Of a DNA stretch of 64,000 nucleotides, positions 48,442 through 61,290 are shown piece after piece (the stretch's first letter is position 1; each line of letters begins with the position of its first letter). The DNA is taken from assembly GCF_000499845.2 (NCBI RefSeq), contig NC_023757.2, positions 1,002,720 through 1,066,719 on the forward strand, in the 5' to 3' direction. The notes beneath the pieces were generated by a model. It had not been told where the DNA came from and searched no databases. It saw only the letters and a list, made by a program, of their open reading frames with translations. A program made the translations under genes and the position numbers. The DNA comes from Phaseolus vulgaris (Eukaryota > Streptophyta > Magnoliopsida > Fabales > Fabaceae).

Positions 48442-50145
48442 ATGGATTCTCAACTGCTTAACATGTTAGCCCTCATCATATTCTTCATCCTCTTCATCAT
48501 TTTGGCACTCAAAATAGGAACCAATCACAAGAAAACTGAGTCATCTCAAAAAATACTCCCAGGACCATGGAAGCTACCCATCATAGGAAACATACACAAT
48601 CTTCTTACATCCACACCACACACAAAATTAAGAGACTTGGCCAAAATATATGGTCCCTTCATGCATCTCCAACTTGGGGAGGTCTTCACAATCATTGTTT
48701 CCTCACCAGAATATGCCAAGGAGATCATGAAAACCCATGATCTCAACTTTGCATCAAGGCCTAAAATTCTAGCTTCTGATATATTATCTTATGAATCCAC
48801 AAACATAGTTTTTGCATCCTATGGAAACTATTGGAGACAGCTACGAAAAATATGCACAGTGGAGCTTTTCACCCACAAAAGGGTCAGCTCATTCCAGCCA
48901 GTAAGAGAAGAAGAACTCGCCCATCTTGTCAGAATGATTGATTCACATGAAGGGTCTCCCTTCAATCTCACTCAAGCAGTACTTTCATCGGTGTATAACC
49001 TCATGGCAAGAGCTGCGTTTGGCAAGAAATGCAAGGACCAAGAGGAATTCATATCAGTGGTAAAAGAAGGAGTGAAAATTGGATCAGGTTTTAACATTGG
49101 AGATCTCTTTCCTTCAGCTAAATGGCTTCAAACTGTTACTGGTTTGAGGCCTAAGCTTGAGAGAATGCATCGAAAAATTGATAGGATATTAGAAGACATC
49201 ATCAGTGAACACAAAGGGGCAAAGTCCAAAGGCAGAGGAGGTGAAGCAGAGGAAGATTTGGTAGATGTTCTTCTAAAATTCCAAGATGGAAATGACAGTA
49301 ACCAGGATATTTGCTTAACTGTTGACAATATCAAGGCTATAATCCTGGTGAGGATAATCTTCAATTCTTGATATATTTAACAAACTCATAGTTTGTTTCA
49401 CAGGTTTACATAGTTTATCACAATCTAAACCGTTGTTTTTGGATTTTTAAGTGTTTACTCTGTACTTAAAGTACACTTTTAGCATTCAAAAAGTGAAATC
49501 CATGGTAATTGTACTTTACAGGACATTTTTGGTGCTGGAGGAGAGACATCTGCAACTACCATTAATTGGGCAATGGCAGAGATGATAAGGGATCCAAGAG
49601 TAATGAAGAAAGCACAAGATGAGGTGAGAGAGGTATTCAATATGAAAGGAAGAGTTGATAAAATTTGCATGGATGAACTCAAATATTTGAAATTAGTTGT
49701 GAAAGAGACCCTGAGGTTACACCCACCAGCTCCTCTTTTACTTCCAAGAGAATGTAGAGAAGCATGTGAGATTAAAGGGTATCATATTCCAGCCAAAAGC
49801 AAGGTAATTGTGAATGCTTGGGCAATTGGAAGAGATCCCAACTGTTGGAGTGAAGCAGAGAGGTTTTATCCAGAGAGATTCATTGATAGCTCTGTTGACT
49901 ACAAAGGGAATAATTTTGAGTACATTCCATTTGGTGCTGGAAGAAGAATATGCCCAGGCAGCACATTTGGTTTGATAAGTGTTGAGCTCACACTTGCATT
50001 TTTGTTGTATCACTTTGATTGGAAGCTTCCAATTGGAATGAAAAATGAGGATTTGGACATGACTGAGCAATTTGGAGTGACTGTTGGAAGAAAAGATGAC
50101 CTATACTTGATACCTGTCACTTCTCCACCTTTTCTGCTAAGATAA
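48442..50145 (+). CDS. Cytochrome P450, CYP71D-like (gene 4 of the cluster)
   Basis: Exons 48442-49347 and 49522-50145, one phase-0 intron of 174 bp, 509 residues. N-terminal anchor ([16 protein letters not shown], about 7-22), hinge [12 protein letters not shown]-helix AGGETS (307-312), ExxR E364/R367, PERF-type motif and heme loop [10 protein letters not shown] with cysteine 446 followed by STFG. ER-bound monooxygenase. It is the closest paralogue of gene 3, with many identical stretches in the N-terminal half, and has the same CACCATGG start context. No lesion is seen, and it lies outside the inverted repeat, so it may be a cleanly expressed member of the cluster. Substrate unknown. Confidence 0.93.
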
Positions 50146-50851
50146 ACCGCACCAGAAATGATTATAACCTTTGAATTTGTAATTATCCAATACCCATTTC
50201 CTAGTGAAAGAAACTTTGTTTCTTTGGTGATTTTTGTAGAACTGAACATTATTTGGTGCATCAAAAGTCAGTGACAGTTATGGTATGAACCTCCTTTCAT
50301 AGCTAAGGAAATGAATAACTAGTGAGAGTTGATTGAAATTTGTGTTGGCTTGAATGGTTCTTTTTGTTACTTAGTACTTGTTTCTCCTCTCCTCTCCAGT
50401 GTCTCCCCTTCATATCTCATGACTCTCTTATTTTGTGACTCTCTATGCTAGCTAGGTAGTGGATTCTTATTTGTGATACGGGATTGGTTTCTACTTGGTT
50501 TCTCTAACTCCCTTTTGTTGTGGCCAATGCAAACTGATGATGGAAAAAAATTGAGAATTAGTAACCTAATCTTTGAACTAATAGAAATATTTGATGTATG
50601 CTTAACTTCAAATTTAATGTGAAAATTGGTTTAGAATAAAATCTATGTTCAAAAGTTTCTAGACTGTCTTAGAGATTGTAAACTGTCTAGAGGCTTTAGC
50701 CTGTCACTAGTGATTCAAGACTATCTATCTAAATCAGAGTTTCTGTTCAAATTGTTTATCTTTTTTTGTATAACTTCCGAACATCGGTTGGCGTTTTGCG
50801 CTCTCTAACGGTATAACTATGCATGTGACTTGTATTTGTATTTGCATTTTT

Positions 50852-51145
50852 TGTTGGGAGTTAGTTAGACAAACTTTTTTTTGTTTATATAAGATCTTGT
50901 ACCGAACCATTTTTTCTTAATTTTGAGTTGAGAATTCACTTGTAAGACAGAAACTTTATGGTGTAATCTCTGATTTTAATCATAGTGAGTTTTTGTTTGT
51001 AGACATTGACTAAGCTTCAATAGAATCACGTTAAATTTTCTTTGTGTGATTCTTCATCTTCTCTGTTTTTTTGTTTACTTTCTCAAATTATTGTGGTTTT
51101 ATCATTGTTTTGCATTTTTGTGTGTATTAGACGTTTGTGTGTACA
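50852..51145 (+). mobile_element. Possible solo LTR of a retrotransposon
   Basis: Starts 'tgttgggagttagttagac', has a TATA-like 'tttatataag' at about 50885 and a later 'caatagaatcacgttaaatt' stretch that I associate with copia-type LTRs of legumes. No second LTR, primer-binding site or coding part is attached, and the right end is not clear. Confidence 0.3.
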
Positions 51146-51536
51146 ATCCAAAATGTGTAAAAAATAAATAAATAAAAACTAGATTGTGCAATCCATAATC
51201 TTTTCAAATTACCCAATCCAAAATACAACAATATAGAATCTTAAACGTAAAAAAAAATACATTTTACAAACTTAATAACAAGGCAACGAGTAATGACTCC
51301 TCAATGCGAATATGATTTCTAACGAGTGCAAAACTACTCCACAACACAAAAATGAATATCAAAACAAGTAAGGAAGTGTGCTTAAGGGTGATTCTGGTTT
51401 ATAAAAAGAAGAAGATGAAAATACAATAGTTTATTTTTCTAATTAAGGATATAATGATCTTTTCACTACCATGAAGGTGTACTAGGAAACCACAAGGGTG
51501 AAGGAAGAATTTGCCATAAACTAATGCCCTATTTGA

Positions 51537-52157
51537 GCCAACAGCAAGGTCACTGAGGAATTGCGTCAAGCTCTTCACGAGCAAAGAGGACGCACAATCG
51601 TTTAAGAAGTTGCGCCGTCCTCGCCACCGCGTGTTTTTCCGATGCCGTTTGCTCAGGCGATCACGGACACGCCGATCCCTACGAGCGTGGTACCTATGAA
51701 AGCTTCTTTCACCGGCGTGGAGGATCCTGAGGCACATCTCACTGCGTTCCACACGCAGATGATGCTGTCGGGAGGCTTAGATGCAGTCTATTGCAAGATG
51801 TTTATGAGCACGAGGGAGATCGACCATCTCCAGGAAGAGGTGGTTGAAATAGATCGTCTACATTCAGAAGAAGGCTGATGGACCAAGGAAAAAATGGACC
51901 TTTTACAAATCCACCAGTTGGAGAGGGACGTAAAGATGCATGTGGAGGAGATACGAGAACTGAAGGGAAAGATTGCTCGTCAGGAAGTTGAGTGGGCGAG
52001 TAGTTCTGAAGCTATGAAAAATGACATAGCCAACTCCTATGTTGTTGGTTTTGAAGTCGCGATGGAGCAGACGTGCGTTATTCATCCTGGAATAGACTTT
52101 TCCGAGGTGAACCCTTGCCATGCCATGGTGGATGGTAAACTCGTGAAGGACTTGTGA
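51537..52157 (+). pseudogene. Broken retrotransposon gag with fused coiled-coil segment
   Basis: One plus-strand frame with two in-frame stops (TAA near 51604 and TGA at 51876-51878). The middle part reads FTGVEDPEAHLTAFHTQMML, a typical start of a plant Ty3/gypsy gag domain. After CKMFMST the usual gag continuation is absent and a coiled-coil stretch follows (RELKGKIARQEVEWASSSEA), ending in a block with HPGIDFSEVNPCHAMVDGKLV that I associate with plant transposon proteins. So it looks like a deletion product or a fusion of two elements. Upstream residues (TEELRQALHEQRGR) extend the frame. It is not functional. Confidence 0.65.
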
Positions 52158-53460
52158 AGACATGGTGGCTTATTTTATGTTTTTCTTAAACCTTTCCTAG
52201 CTTGTTGGGACTTATTTTATTTCTATTTCTGGTTTTGTAAGTTTATTTTCTGAACTTTACTTAAGTGTTTTTTACCTGGATTATGAATCTTGGAACTGTG
52301 ATTTGATGAACCTATCCTCGACATTGAGTAAAAATCCTATTTCATAAGAAAATGCGTAATGAAGAAAATACGTCTTACCTTTAAGTTAGTCGGGTTTAAA
52401 TACAAGCACAATGCCCTTGTCATCCACCGATCGGTCGAGTATCGTATTGTTTTTTTTTATCAGCAAAGAATAAAATTAAATTAAAGGGGATACAAGTGGG
52501 GTATCCCAACCCATTAACACAAATCAGACCACATTAAGATCTTACCACAACAAGAATTGATATCTAAAAAGAAGCATTTATACGAAGACAATAAATATTT
52601 TTTGCTGTATGGGCTAGACGCCCTGTACCAGCAATCACTCTGTCAGTATTGTGCTACAATAAGCTCTGCAGCATCAATACCCTCGCAACACACCAAGAAA
52701 AAAGGTACCTTCTGCATCTCATAAGCTTTGAACAACGTCTTCATATACTTCAGATTTAGCTTTGGCTGCACCCAAAAATACCTTGATTCCCTGGTAATTC
52801 CTCTGAAGAATTACTCCTGTCCATATGTCAAGCAGCATGTCCACCACTTATTTCCCCCCATGTCCGTCCCAGCTCCAGGAAGTCCAGCAGTTCAATTTTT
52901 AAACAAATAATCAAACAGTAAAAAAATATTTTTTTAAATTACTAATAGAAGTTTTATTATTTTATTTCTTCCAATATTCACTTATAGTGAAAGAGAAAGT
53001 TTTCCATTTCTGTTACTCATACTCTATTGCTGCGTTGAATGACCAGACGAAGATCTAATGAGTGGGAGCTGAAATTTAATACATATGTAGGAATAAAATT
53101 TATAAATAATATTTTTTTCGACGATTATTTTAACTATAAAATCAATTCAATCATAATAAGTTATATTATTTATTAGATTACTTTTTAAGACAATAGTAAC
53201 TAACAATTCATCTAAAAAATTTGGAAAATAGAAGAAGAGAATATATATTAGAAAGATTGTAACTAGAAAATAAAATGTTAAATATTTAATTTGTTTTTCT
53301 AATATTTATATAATGCATAAGACGTAATACACTTCAGATTAAAAATACGGTGAAATTCATAATGATAAAAAACAAAGATGATACAAAGATGAAATAATTT
53401 AATAAAGTTAAATAATGTTATTTATATATTTAAATTTTTAAATAAAAATAATTAAATACA
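52158..53460. other. Intergenic DNA with possible retroelement debris
   Basis: No gene supported. The stretch around 52470-52560 ('ggggatacaagtggggtatc') has a composition seen in decayed retroelements, but I cannot assign it. The remainder is AT-rich. Confidence 0.4.
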
Positions 53461-53461
53461 A

Positions 53462-53559
53462 ATATATATATATATATATATATATATTCTATCTTTAGGC
53501 CCATTGTTTATTTTGGTCCTGGCCCATTAGAAGTTGAAAGTTGAAGATATTATTTGGTT

Positions 53560-53594
<35 letters not shown>

Positions 53595-53675
53595 ATATTT
53601 AGGCCCATTGTTTGTTTTGGTCCTGGCCATTGGCCCATTAGAAGTTGAAAGTTGAAGATATTATTTGGTTCATCT
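53462..53675. repeat. Tandem duplication of about 105 bp, each copy led by an AT microsatellite
   Basis: Each copy consists of an AT dinucleotide run followed by 'taggcccattgttt', 'ttttggtcctggcc' and 'gaagttgaaagttgaagata'. The second copy has a small extra 'attggcc' duplication. The AT runs at both junctions suggest slippage or unequal exchange at the microsatellite. Confidence 0.9.
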
Positions 53676-54284
53676 TTCAGGACACTGAAGAGGAAATCTG
53701 TGTATCATCCTTTTAAGAAATTATTATTATTGTTATTGGTGATGACTTTGTGTGATTATTGAAGTCATAATAAGGGAACAAACCTATGCTTTTTCTTTTC
53801 TCTTTTATTTATTATTGCCTTGGATAATGACAATTAGCCTTTACCTCCTAATTCTTCTGGTATTTTTGTAATTCAAGAATTACACATTGGATTGGTATTA
53901 TATATGTAGTTTACTTCTAATTTGTGGAGGTACTTTTGAGGATAAATTTTCTCTACGTAAAAAATTGGATATTTATTGATTCTACAATTCATTTATTGTC
54001 TTTTTTGTTTGAATTGTGGTAAGGTATAATTTACTTTTAGCTCTATAACTATTAAGTTCTTTTATTTGAACCAATTGTGCTACCACTTGGTTAAGTTTAT
54101 ACTAACAAATAATTGATCGGGTAAATATTATACTGTTTGCCAACTCAGCATTGTGAATGAAGTGATGAATTAATAATTACTCACACTGAATACACCTCTC
54201 ACGCTGAATGCACCTAACACCTATTCACACTTATGCACCTATTCTTATTCACAATCAATTAATTAGTGCATCCCTAACTAATTA

Positions 54285-55085
54285 GCTTATAATTTAGAAA
54301 AAAAAAGTCTTCCTACACATATATTTCTTATACATGGAGTGATTATATATGGAGCATTAGTGGAACTTAGAAACCAACAAGTGGTAATGAAAGAGGAAAA
54401 GGCAAAAGCCTCTTGAAGGGGAGAGGGAGATGCTCCAAGAGCAATATTTCGAGTCCTAGTTACTTTTTTTTCTGTTTAGTTTTTTATTGGTATGAATGGT
54501 ATATTATAACATTTTTATACACATGGAGTAAGATTACTCTTTTGTTCCACTAATTAAATTAATTGCGTATAATTTTGTACAATAATTACGTACAATGTAT
54601 AATTGCATATAATTTGATAACCATTATTTCCTTAATAGTCTGTCTGAGCGAAATTTAGTTTTAACCCTTAATTTAGTTTCCAGGATTAAATAAGAAAATC
54701 TGATTCTCTTTAACAAGTTTGTAGTGTTCAAATTTAAATATTCTTTTATATAATGTTTGGTATAAAAAATTTTAGAAGGTCTGATGTATCCATTAACAGA
54801 CAAAGATAAGGAATATGATGGTCATTAAGATAACTTCGAAGTAATGCTTCTTGTATCCAATTATTGTACATCATTATTGTACGCAAACAATTATAGGATG
54901 GAGACGATCAATGAGACGATGCAGAGGCTCCGAGAGCGGTTGGAGACGCTAGCACAAATGCAAAGAGATATTCCTCCAAGCCCTCCTTCCAGCCCCTAAT
55001 AGTTTCTTTTATGTTTTCTGTTCCTAGTTTCTTTTCTGTTTTATGGACTTTATATGTTATGTTATGGAAAAAATTGTTTTGTTCA
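54285..55085 (+). mobile_element. Copy of the spacer-type mobile element (families A and C)
   Basis: Contains the family C block 'cattagtggaacttagaaac' near 54355, then, after a short gap, a plus-strand copy of the module found three times on the minus strand at 41.4-43.5 kb. Here the coding-like part is best preserved: ETMQRLRERLETLAQMQRDI followed by PPSPPSSP and a stop near 54999. It probably represents the 3' end of a mobile-element open frame. Class not determined. Confidence 0.5.
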
Positions 55086-56034
55086 ATCTATTAGTGACTT
55101 GGGTTTAGTCTTTTTATAGCTCCTAAAATGTACATGAACTCAGAGACAATCATCTTTAATTATTCTTTCTCATTTTTCATTCTCAAGTTCTATAAAATAA
55201 TGGTTAATTTGGACTTAAGTTGTTAGTTATTCCATGTTTCGCACATGTACATGATCAGGTTAGTTTGGATCAAGATGGTTGCAAGAACAATTTCCAAGCA
55301 TCTTGAAAATTAGAAGGATGAATTTGCATAACGTTGAACTGGGAATACCTGTAAAAATTTCTTTTTAGGTAAGGACAAAAAAAATTAACTCTTTTCAATT
55401 ATGAAAAAAGAGAATGTTAAGATGTAGTTTAGTGATAATTATTATTTTAAAAATTGTATTTAATTTAATTAAATAGTTATGAATAAGTAGCTTTTATAAG
55501 TTTTGAAATTAAGAGTGATATCTTTTGAACAAAATATACTTTAAACTTTCATTTTTCAACCATGAACTATGAACTATGAACTACACTTAAAATCTTTTTT
55601 AAACAAAAAGTTGTGTTTAAAATTGAAGGTAAGGACAACTTTCAACCATTCTCATAACACATTTTATAATATTACAAGTTATGCATCAACAATATTTAAG
55701 AAATATGGTGATTTTAGAAATAAAAAACTATCATAGATCAAGATTATTAATCCTTTTCAAGTGATAAAAAGTTTGTTTAATAATAATAAGATGTGCATTC
55801 TTTTGGTCATATTGAAAAGAACATACACTAAACATTATATCTATCCTAGATACTATGAAATTAGAGTAAAACTTGTATCTTTTTGTTATAATTTTATGAA
55901 AATAACAAAATAACAATTTTAAAGTTAAATTCAATGCGTCTTATTCACACTCAATGCACCTATTAATTATATGCAATTTGTACGATGTTGTACACAATTA
56001 TATGTAATTAATTTAATAATGATAGAATCTCATT
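55086..56034. other. Intergenic DNA, no gene recognised
   Basis: AT-rich sequence with short open frames only; no domain recognised. Confidence 0.5.
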
Positions 56035-56275
56035 ATTAGTGGATTCATAGCGAGTGATTATTCATGAAACATTAGTGGAACTTAGAAACTAAGAAATTAA
56101 GAAGTGTCAATGAAAGAGAAAAAGGCAAAAGCTCTTTAAGGGGAGAGGGAGTCGCTCCGAGAGCAGATGGAGAGATGCTAGAAAAAGACTGGAATCCCGA
56201 GCTCCTAATTTGTTTTATGTTTTCTGTTCCGACAAACTCTGTTTTTATTTTTCTGTTTTGGACTCTGATATGCAT
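56035..56275 (+). mobile_element. Fragment of the family C mobile element
   Basis: 'Cattagtggaacttagaaac', 'aaaaggcaaaagctctttaa' and 'ggggagagggagtcgctccg' match the stretch at about 54350-54440 in order. It ends near 56275 and is followed by the truncated copia element. Confidence 0.45.
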
Positions 56276-56408
56276 TGTTTAAGGCTACTGATTTAACCAA
56301 TTAATTATCAATCATAAATTTTAATTAAGCCAAGATTTAATTTTGATAATGAAACAAGACCTTTATTTGTCTTTTCTACCTCACCAAGACCTTTAATGAA
56401 ACATCATC

Positions 56409-58490
56409 TTATAAATCCCCATTCAGAAAAGCAGTTTTTACATTCATATGATGCAACTCAAGATCATAATGAGCTACTAATGCCATGATAATTCTAAAGG
56501 AATCTTTCTTAGAAACAGGTGAAAATGTCTCCTTATAATCAATGCCATCCTTTTGAGTAAAACCTTTGGCAACAAGTCGGGCCTTGTAACGTTCGATATT
56601 GCCATGAGAGTCACGTTTAGTCTTAAAGACCCATTTACACCCGACTCTCTTGCATCCTTCTGGCAATTCTATAAGGTCCCATACATCATTCTGTGCCATT
56701 GATTTAAGCTCATCTTTCATGGCATCTAACCACTTATCAGAATTATCATCATTAATGGCGTCTGAAAATGAAACTGGATCATTATCAATACTTAAGTCAT
56801 TTTCTGACTCTTGTAGATAAACCACATAATCATTCGAAACAACAGACTTTCTTTCTCTTTGAGATCTTCTTAATACTATTTCTTGTGGTTGTTCTACTAC
56901 AGGTTCATTGTTTTCTTCATGATCATTAATTTGTTGTTCTTCTTCATCGTTGAGTGACTCAACTACATTAGGAACAACAATACTTGAAGTAAAGGTACTA
57001 GTTAAAGGAACTTGTACTCTAACTTCCTTAATCTCCACATTTTGTGAAGTATCACTCCCACTGGTTTCACCATTTTCAATGAACCGTGCATTTCCAGATT
57101 CAACAATTCGTGTGTTATGGGTAGGACAGTAAAACATATACCCTTTCGACTTTGCTGGATAACCAATGAAATATCCACTGATTGTTCTTGCATCCAATTT
57201 CTTCTCTTGCGGATTGTATATTCTGACTTCTGCCTGACATCCCCAAACATGCAAGTGTCTCAAACTGGGTTTCCTTCCTGTCCATAATTCAAAAGGTGTC
57301 TTTTGAACTGCCTTACTAGGAACCCTGTTCAATAGATACATGGCAGTTTTTAAAGCATACATCCACAATGAAACAGGTATAGTTGACTCACTTAACATGC
57401 TCCTAACCATATCCATTAAGGTTCGATTACGCCTTTCTGAAATACCATTTTGTTGTGGTGTACCTGGCATTGTGTATTGAGCACAAATACCACGTCTCTC
57501 AAGGAACTTAGCAAACAGACCAGGGTGTTGTCCACTTTCATCATACTTTCCATAATACTCACCACCTCTATCTGACCTGACAATTTTCACCTTTCTATCT
57601 AATTGCCTTTCCACTTCATTTATATAAACTTCCAAGGCATTCACCGCTTGCGATTTTTCATGCAGTAAATAGACATAACCATAACGTGAAAAATCATCAA
57701 TGAAGGTGATAAAATACCTTTCTTTATTGAAAGAACTTGCATCAAAAGGTCCACATATATCAGTGTGTATAATTTCAAGAAGCTGAGTACTTCTTGTGGC
57801 TCCCTTCTTTGTGTGTTTTGTTTGTTTGCCTTTAATACAATCCACACATACATTCAGATCAGTAAAATCCAAACTTGGAAGTATTTCATACTTTACCAAT
57901 CTCTCCATTCTTTCCTTGGAAATATGTCCCAAACATTTGTGCCATAAGAAAGCAGAACATTCATTCACCAAACTTCATTTAATGCCAACATCATGATGCG
58001 AGGTCATAAGAGTTTCAGCATATAGATTATCGAGATTCAATCTATACAATCCATCATAAAGAGTACCAGATCCAATCAAATGGGTACGCTGATATAAACT
58101 GAAACATCCATTCCCAAATTTAAAAGAGTATCCGGCAACATCAAGTTTAGACAATGATACTAAATTCCTAGATATACTAGGTACGTAAAAAGTATCCATC
58201 AGGTCTAAATAAAATCCAGTGTCGAGGATTGAACGATAAGTCCCGACTGCTTCCACTGGAACCTTCTCTCTATTTCCCATGAAGACAAACTTTTCATTTG
58301 GTTTTATGGTTCGGGTTGAAAGGAATCCTTGCATCATGTTAGAAACATGAGTTGTGCATCCAGAATCAATCCACCAAGAATTATGTGGAACTTCAGTTAA
58401 GTTTGATTTAAAACATACATAATAAGCACTAAAGACTGGAACATACGTAACCTGCGAACGTAAGGCTACAGGAATAGATACTTCAATCAC
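56409..58490 (-). pseudogene. Copia polyprotein fragment: protease, integrase, partial reverse transcriptase
   Basis: One minus-strand frame with a single in-frame TGA at 57975-57977 between the protease and integrase parts. The first part has the aspartic protease motif WWIDSGCTTHVSN and a NLVSLSKL block. The second part opens with the pre-integrase motif (LWHKCLGHISKERM, then CVDCIKGKQ), followed by the integrase core (HTDICGPF, FIDDFSRYGYVYLL, SDRGGEY, TPQQNGISERRNRTL), a long acidic linker, and the start of reverse transcriptase (RYKARLVAKGFTQKDGIDY, then TAFLNGDL). It stops there, before the catalytic YVDD motif. Gag and its zinc knuckle are not found upstream. The integrase catalytic Asp and Glu pattern seems intact. 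It cannot transpose alone. Confidence 0.9.
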
Positions 58491-58832
58491 ACATGCTTAA
58501 CATTAATACTTCGAGTCATAAACTAAACATACTATACAGATTCAGAGAACATTATATGTATACTAATGTTCTCCTTTGGGAGATCCATTAATACACAAAA
58601 CATAATGATGCTAATAGTATTAACTTTATTTGGCAAGATGTATGCATTAACTAGAAACACTTGTTATCTTTGGATATACAAGCAAAACTAATAACACACA
58701 CTCACTACCAACAATCATATCCATTAATTATAAGGACAACTAATCAACCTTTGGGTGATCCATAATGCCCTATAATAATGAATTTCCATTTACCCATATA
58801 CTTCATAATTTAGCATCCATTCTATAGGTAAT

Positions 58833-59145
58833 TGGAATAAAATTTATCAGTAGTCTGGAATTAAATAAAACTTAAAGATTTGATCACTTTGGTGATTAAC
58901 AAATCTATCATACAAATAATTCCAGAAATTATATCATTAATTGAAATAAAATTCATCCATAATTTGGAATTAAATAAAACTTAAAGATTTGATCACTTTG
59001 GTGATTACAAATCTATCATACAAATAATTCCATAAATAATATCATTAATAGAAATAAAATTTCATCATCCATAATTTGGAATTAAATAAAACTTAAAGAT
59101 TTGATCACTCTGGTGATTACAAATCCATCATACAAGTAATTCCAA
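58833..59145. repeat. Three-copy tandem repeat of about 110 bp
   Basis: Three head-to-tail units, marked by 'ggaattaaataaaacttaaa' at 58857, 58966 and 59078 and by 'gatttgatcact(t/c)tggtgatta'. The units differ by a few substitutions and small indels. It lies inside the copia element, where gag would be expected. Confidence 0.9.
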
Positions 59146-60060
59146 AATTTCAATTTAAAATTAAATACATAAAGCGAAAATATAATTTTTCATTCCTCAC
59201 TTTCAATCAATTAATTAAACTTTAATTTAAATGCAAATTAAATTACATTACGACATAATAAAATTTCATTAAAACTTTAATTAAACTTTAATTTAATGAA
59301 CATAATCATTAAAACTTTAATTTAATGCAAATTAAATTACATTAAAAAAATAATAAAAAAATAATACATAAACAGAAAAAATTAATTTTTTCACTACTCG
59401 CTTTTAATTAATTAATTAAACTTTAATTTAAATGTAAATTGCATTACATTATGACATAATAAAATTTCATTAAAATTACATTACAAATATAATAAATAAA
59501 TAAAAAATTTGACGTAAAGTTGAATTAAAAAAAGTTGGGACCAAAATGCTACCCCACATTATTTTATACATTATTCACAATAAAATGCATGCAGCCAATG
59601 ACGTAAGGTGCAGGAATTACCAAAATGCTACCCCACATGAATTAACATAAATTATTAATTAAATTCAATAGGTGCAGGAATGAATTTAAGCTTTAATCTA
59701 AGGTGCAGGAAACACATCATGCAATTGAAGGCAAGGTTTTTGCATTAGCGTAAAGGTTCACTTTCACTTTCACATTTATCGCAAAACCTTTTGAATCCAA
59801 AAGCATTTTACACTGTTAATGACGTGGATCCATAAACCCTAATTTTAAAATTAGGGTTCTTTAATTGGGGTTAATTAAAATTAGGGTTCTTTAATTTTGA
59901 TGGTTTAAGACAATTAGGGAACTATCATAGAGGAATGAAAACCTTAATTTATAAACCCTAATTTTAAATTAGGGTTCTTAAATTGGGAATAATTTTTAAA
60001 ATTAGGGTTCTTCAAATTTTGGAAAAACATTAATGGAGAATCACAAAAAATGAGCAACAA

Positions 60061-60073
60061 GGCTCTGATACCA
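60061..60073 (-). other. Primer-binding site of the copia element (initiator tRNA-Met)
   Basis: Read on the minus strand, TGGTATCAGAGCC follows the LTR end after a two-base spacer. This is the standard plant LTR-retrotransposon primer site, complementary to the 3' end of initiator methionine tRNA. It fixes the direction of the element and the inner LTR boundary. Confidence 0.88.
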
Positions 60074-60075
60074 CA

Positions 60076-60476
60076 TGTAAGTCAAAACATGAATGAACGT
60101 AAATTGAACACATACAATAATGATTCTCACACAATCATATAATCAAGAAGGAATAGGCACTTACCTTGATCCATGAGTGATCCTAATTGAGCAGTTGCTT
60201 TATCTCTTTTATCCCAATCTATCTCTTGCAATTTCGTTCTTGTCTCACACTTTCGTGATGGACAACTATTATTTGCAGAGACAGAACCCTATAGCCTTTA
60301 GTACCCAATCTCCATCAGATGTGGGTTTTCATTAGGTATATCATCAGATATATATTTCTCACATTAACCAATGGGCCTTTATTCTATTATTATTATTAAA
60401 TCATATTTGGGCCCAAAGCCCAAACTCTAAGTCATGTGAGTCACTTTATAGAAATTAATTTACATAATTTCTTACA
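60076..60476 (-). repeat. 5' LTR of the copia element (401 bp)
   Basis: Bounded by TGTAAG at 60076 and CTTACA at 60476, a perfect 6-bp terminal inverted pair with the canonical TG...CA ends, directly beside the primer-binding site. No matching 3' LTR is found on the other side of the coding part, so insertion age cannot be estimated from LTR divergence. Confidence 0.75.
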
Positions 60477-61014
60477 TATTTATTCATAACGCTCAAACTA
60501 AAAAAATCAGATGAAACTTTTATAATATGAATTTACCAAAAAAAAAGTTATTATTTATATGTTTTAATAACAATTATTTTAAAAATTACTGAATGATAAG
60601 TTTATGAATAGATCTGACTTACACTAGGTTTTGTCAGATACTAAGAAGGTTAAGTAAAAAAAATGACTATTTTATTAATTTAGCACAAGATTGAATGCAT
60701 ATATTGAGAAATGTACATTTTGTAACATCTTTAATATATCACATAGGAATTTATTGAAAGTTATAAAATTGGATTGGATGGATTTTTACTGTTTATTTAA
60801 TGAAATCTATTGAACATTTTTATAATATTTAATAAATTTAATAAATAATAAAAAGATATACCAAAAGGATAAGTTTTAAAAATATATTAGGAAATGAACC
60901 TTCTCATAAATGAGATGAGTAATATCATCAATGTAATTATTTTAGAAGTGGGTGTCTTTAGATTGCTAAATATTGATTTTTTTTATAAAAAAAGAATAAA
61001 TAAATAAATATGAA

Positions 61015-61290
61015 TCACTTAAGGGTGATTCAACTCGTATACATATCAACTACTCGGTTCAACAGAGAGACCCAATAACCTTGCTAGAACTTATCAACTC
61101 AAAATTAACAAAGACACCAAAAAACCTATTAGGTGTATTATTAGACTTGTTCTTACCAAAAATGAACTCGGAGAGTACAACTCGGTAAGGACCGTGGGTT
61201 CCTCAGGAAACGAGCTTTTCGTTGGTCTCCGATGAGAGAAGGAGGTCTATTTGCAAAGACTTTCCAATGCTTAAATTAGTAGGAACACAA
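61015..61290. mobile_element. Possible gypsy-type LTR fragment
   Basis: A GC-richer island in AT-rich DNA with 'actcggtaaggaccgtgggt', 'cgttggtctccgatgagaga' and 'ggaggtctatttgcaaagac'. I associate such motifs with legume gypsy LTRs. No ends or coding sequence are identified. Confidence 0.3.

Larger units (their letters stand above)
56375..60476 (-). mobile_element. Truncated Ty1/copia retrotransposon with 5' LTR
   Basis: Reading on the minus strand: 5' LTR (60076-60476), tRNA-Met primer-binding site (60061-60073), about 1.6 kb of AT-rich sequence without recognisable gag, then protease, integrase and the first part of reverse transcriptase (58490 down to 56409). The rest of reverse transcriptase, RNase H and the 3' LTR are missing. 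One in-frame stop interrupts the polyprotein. The element is dead in its present form. Confidence 0.85.
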
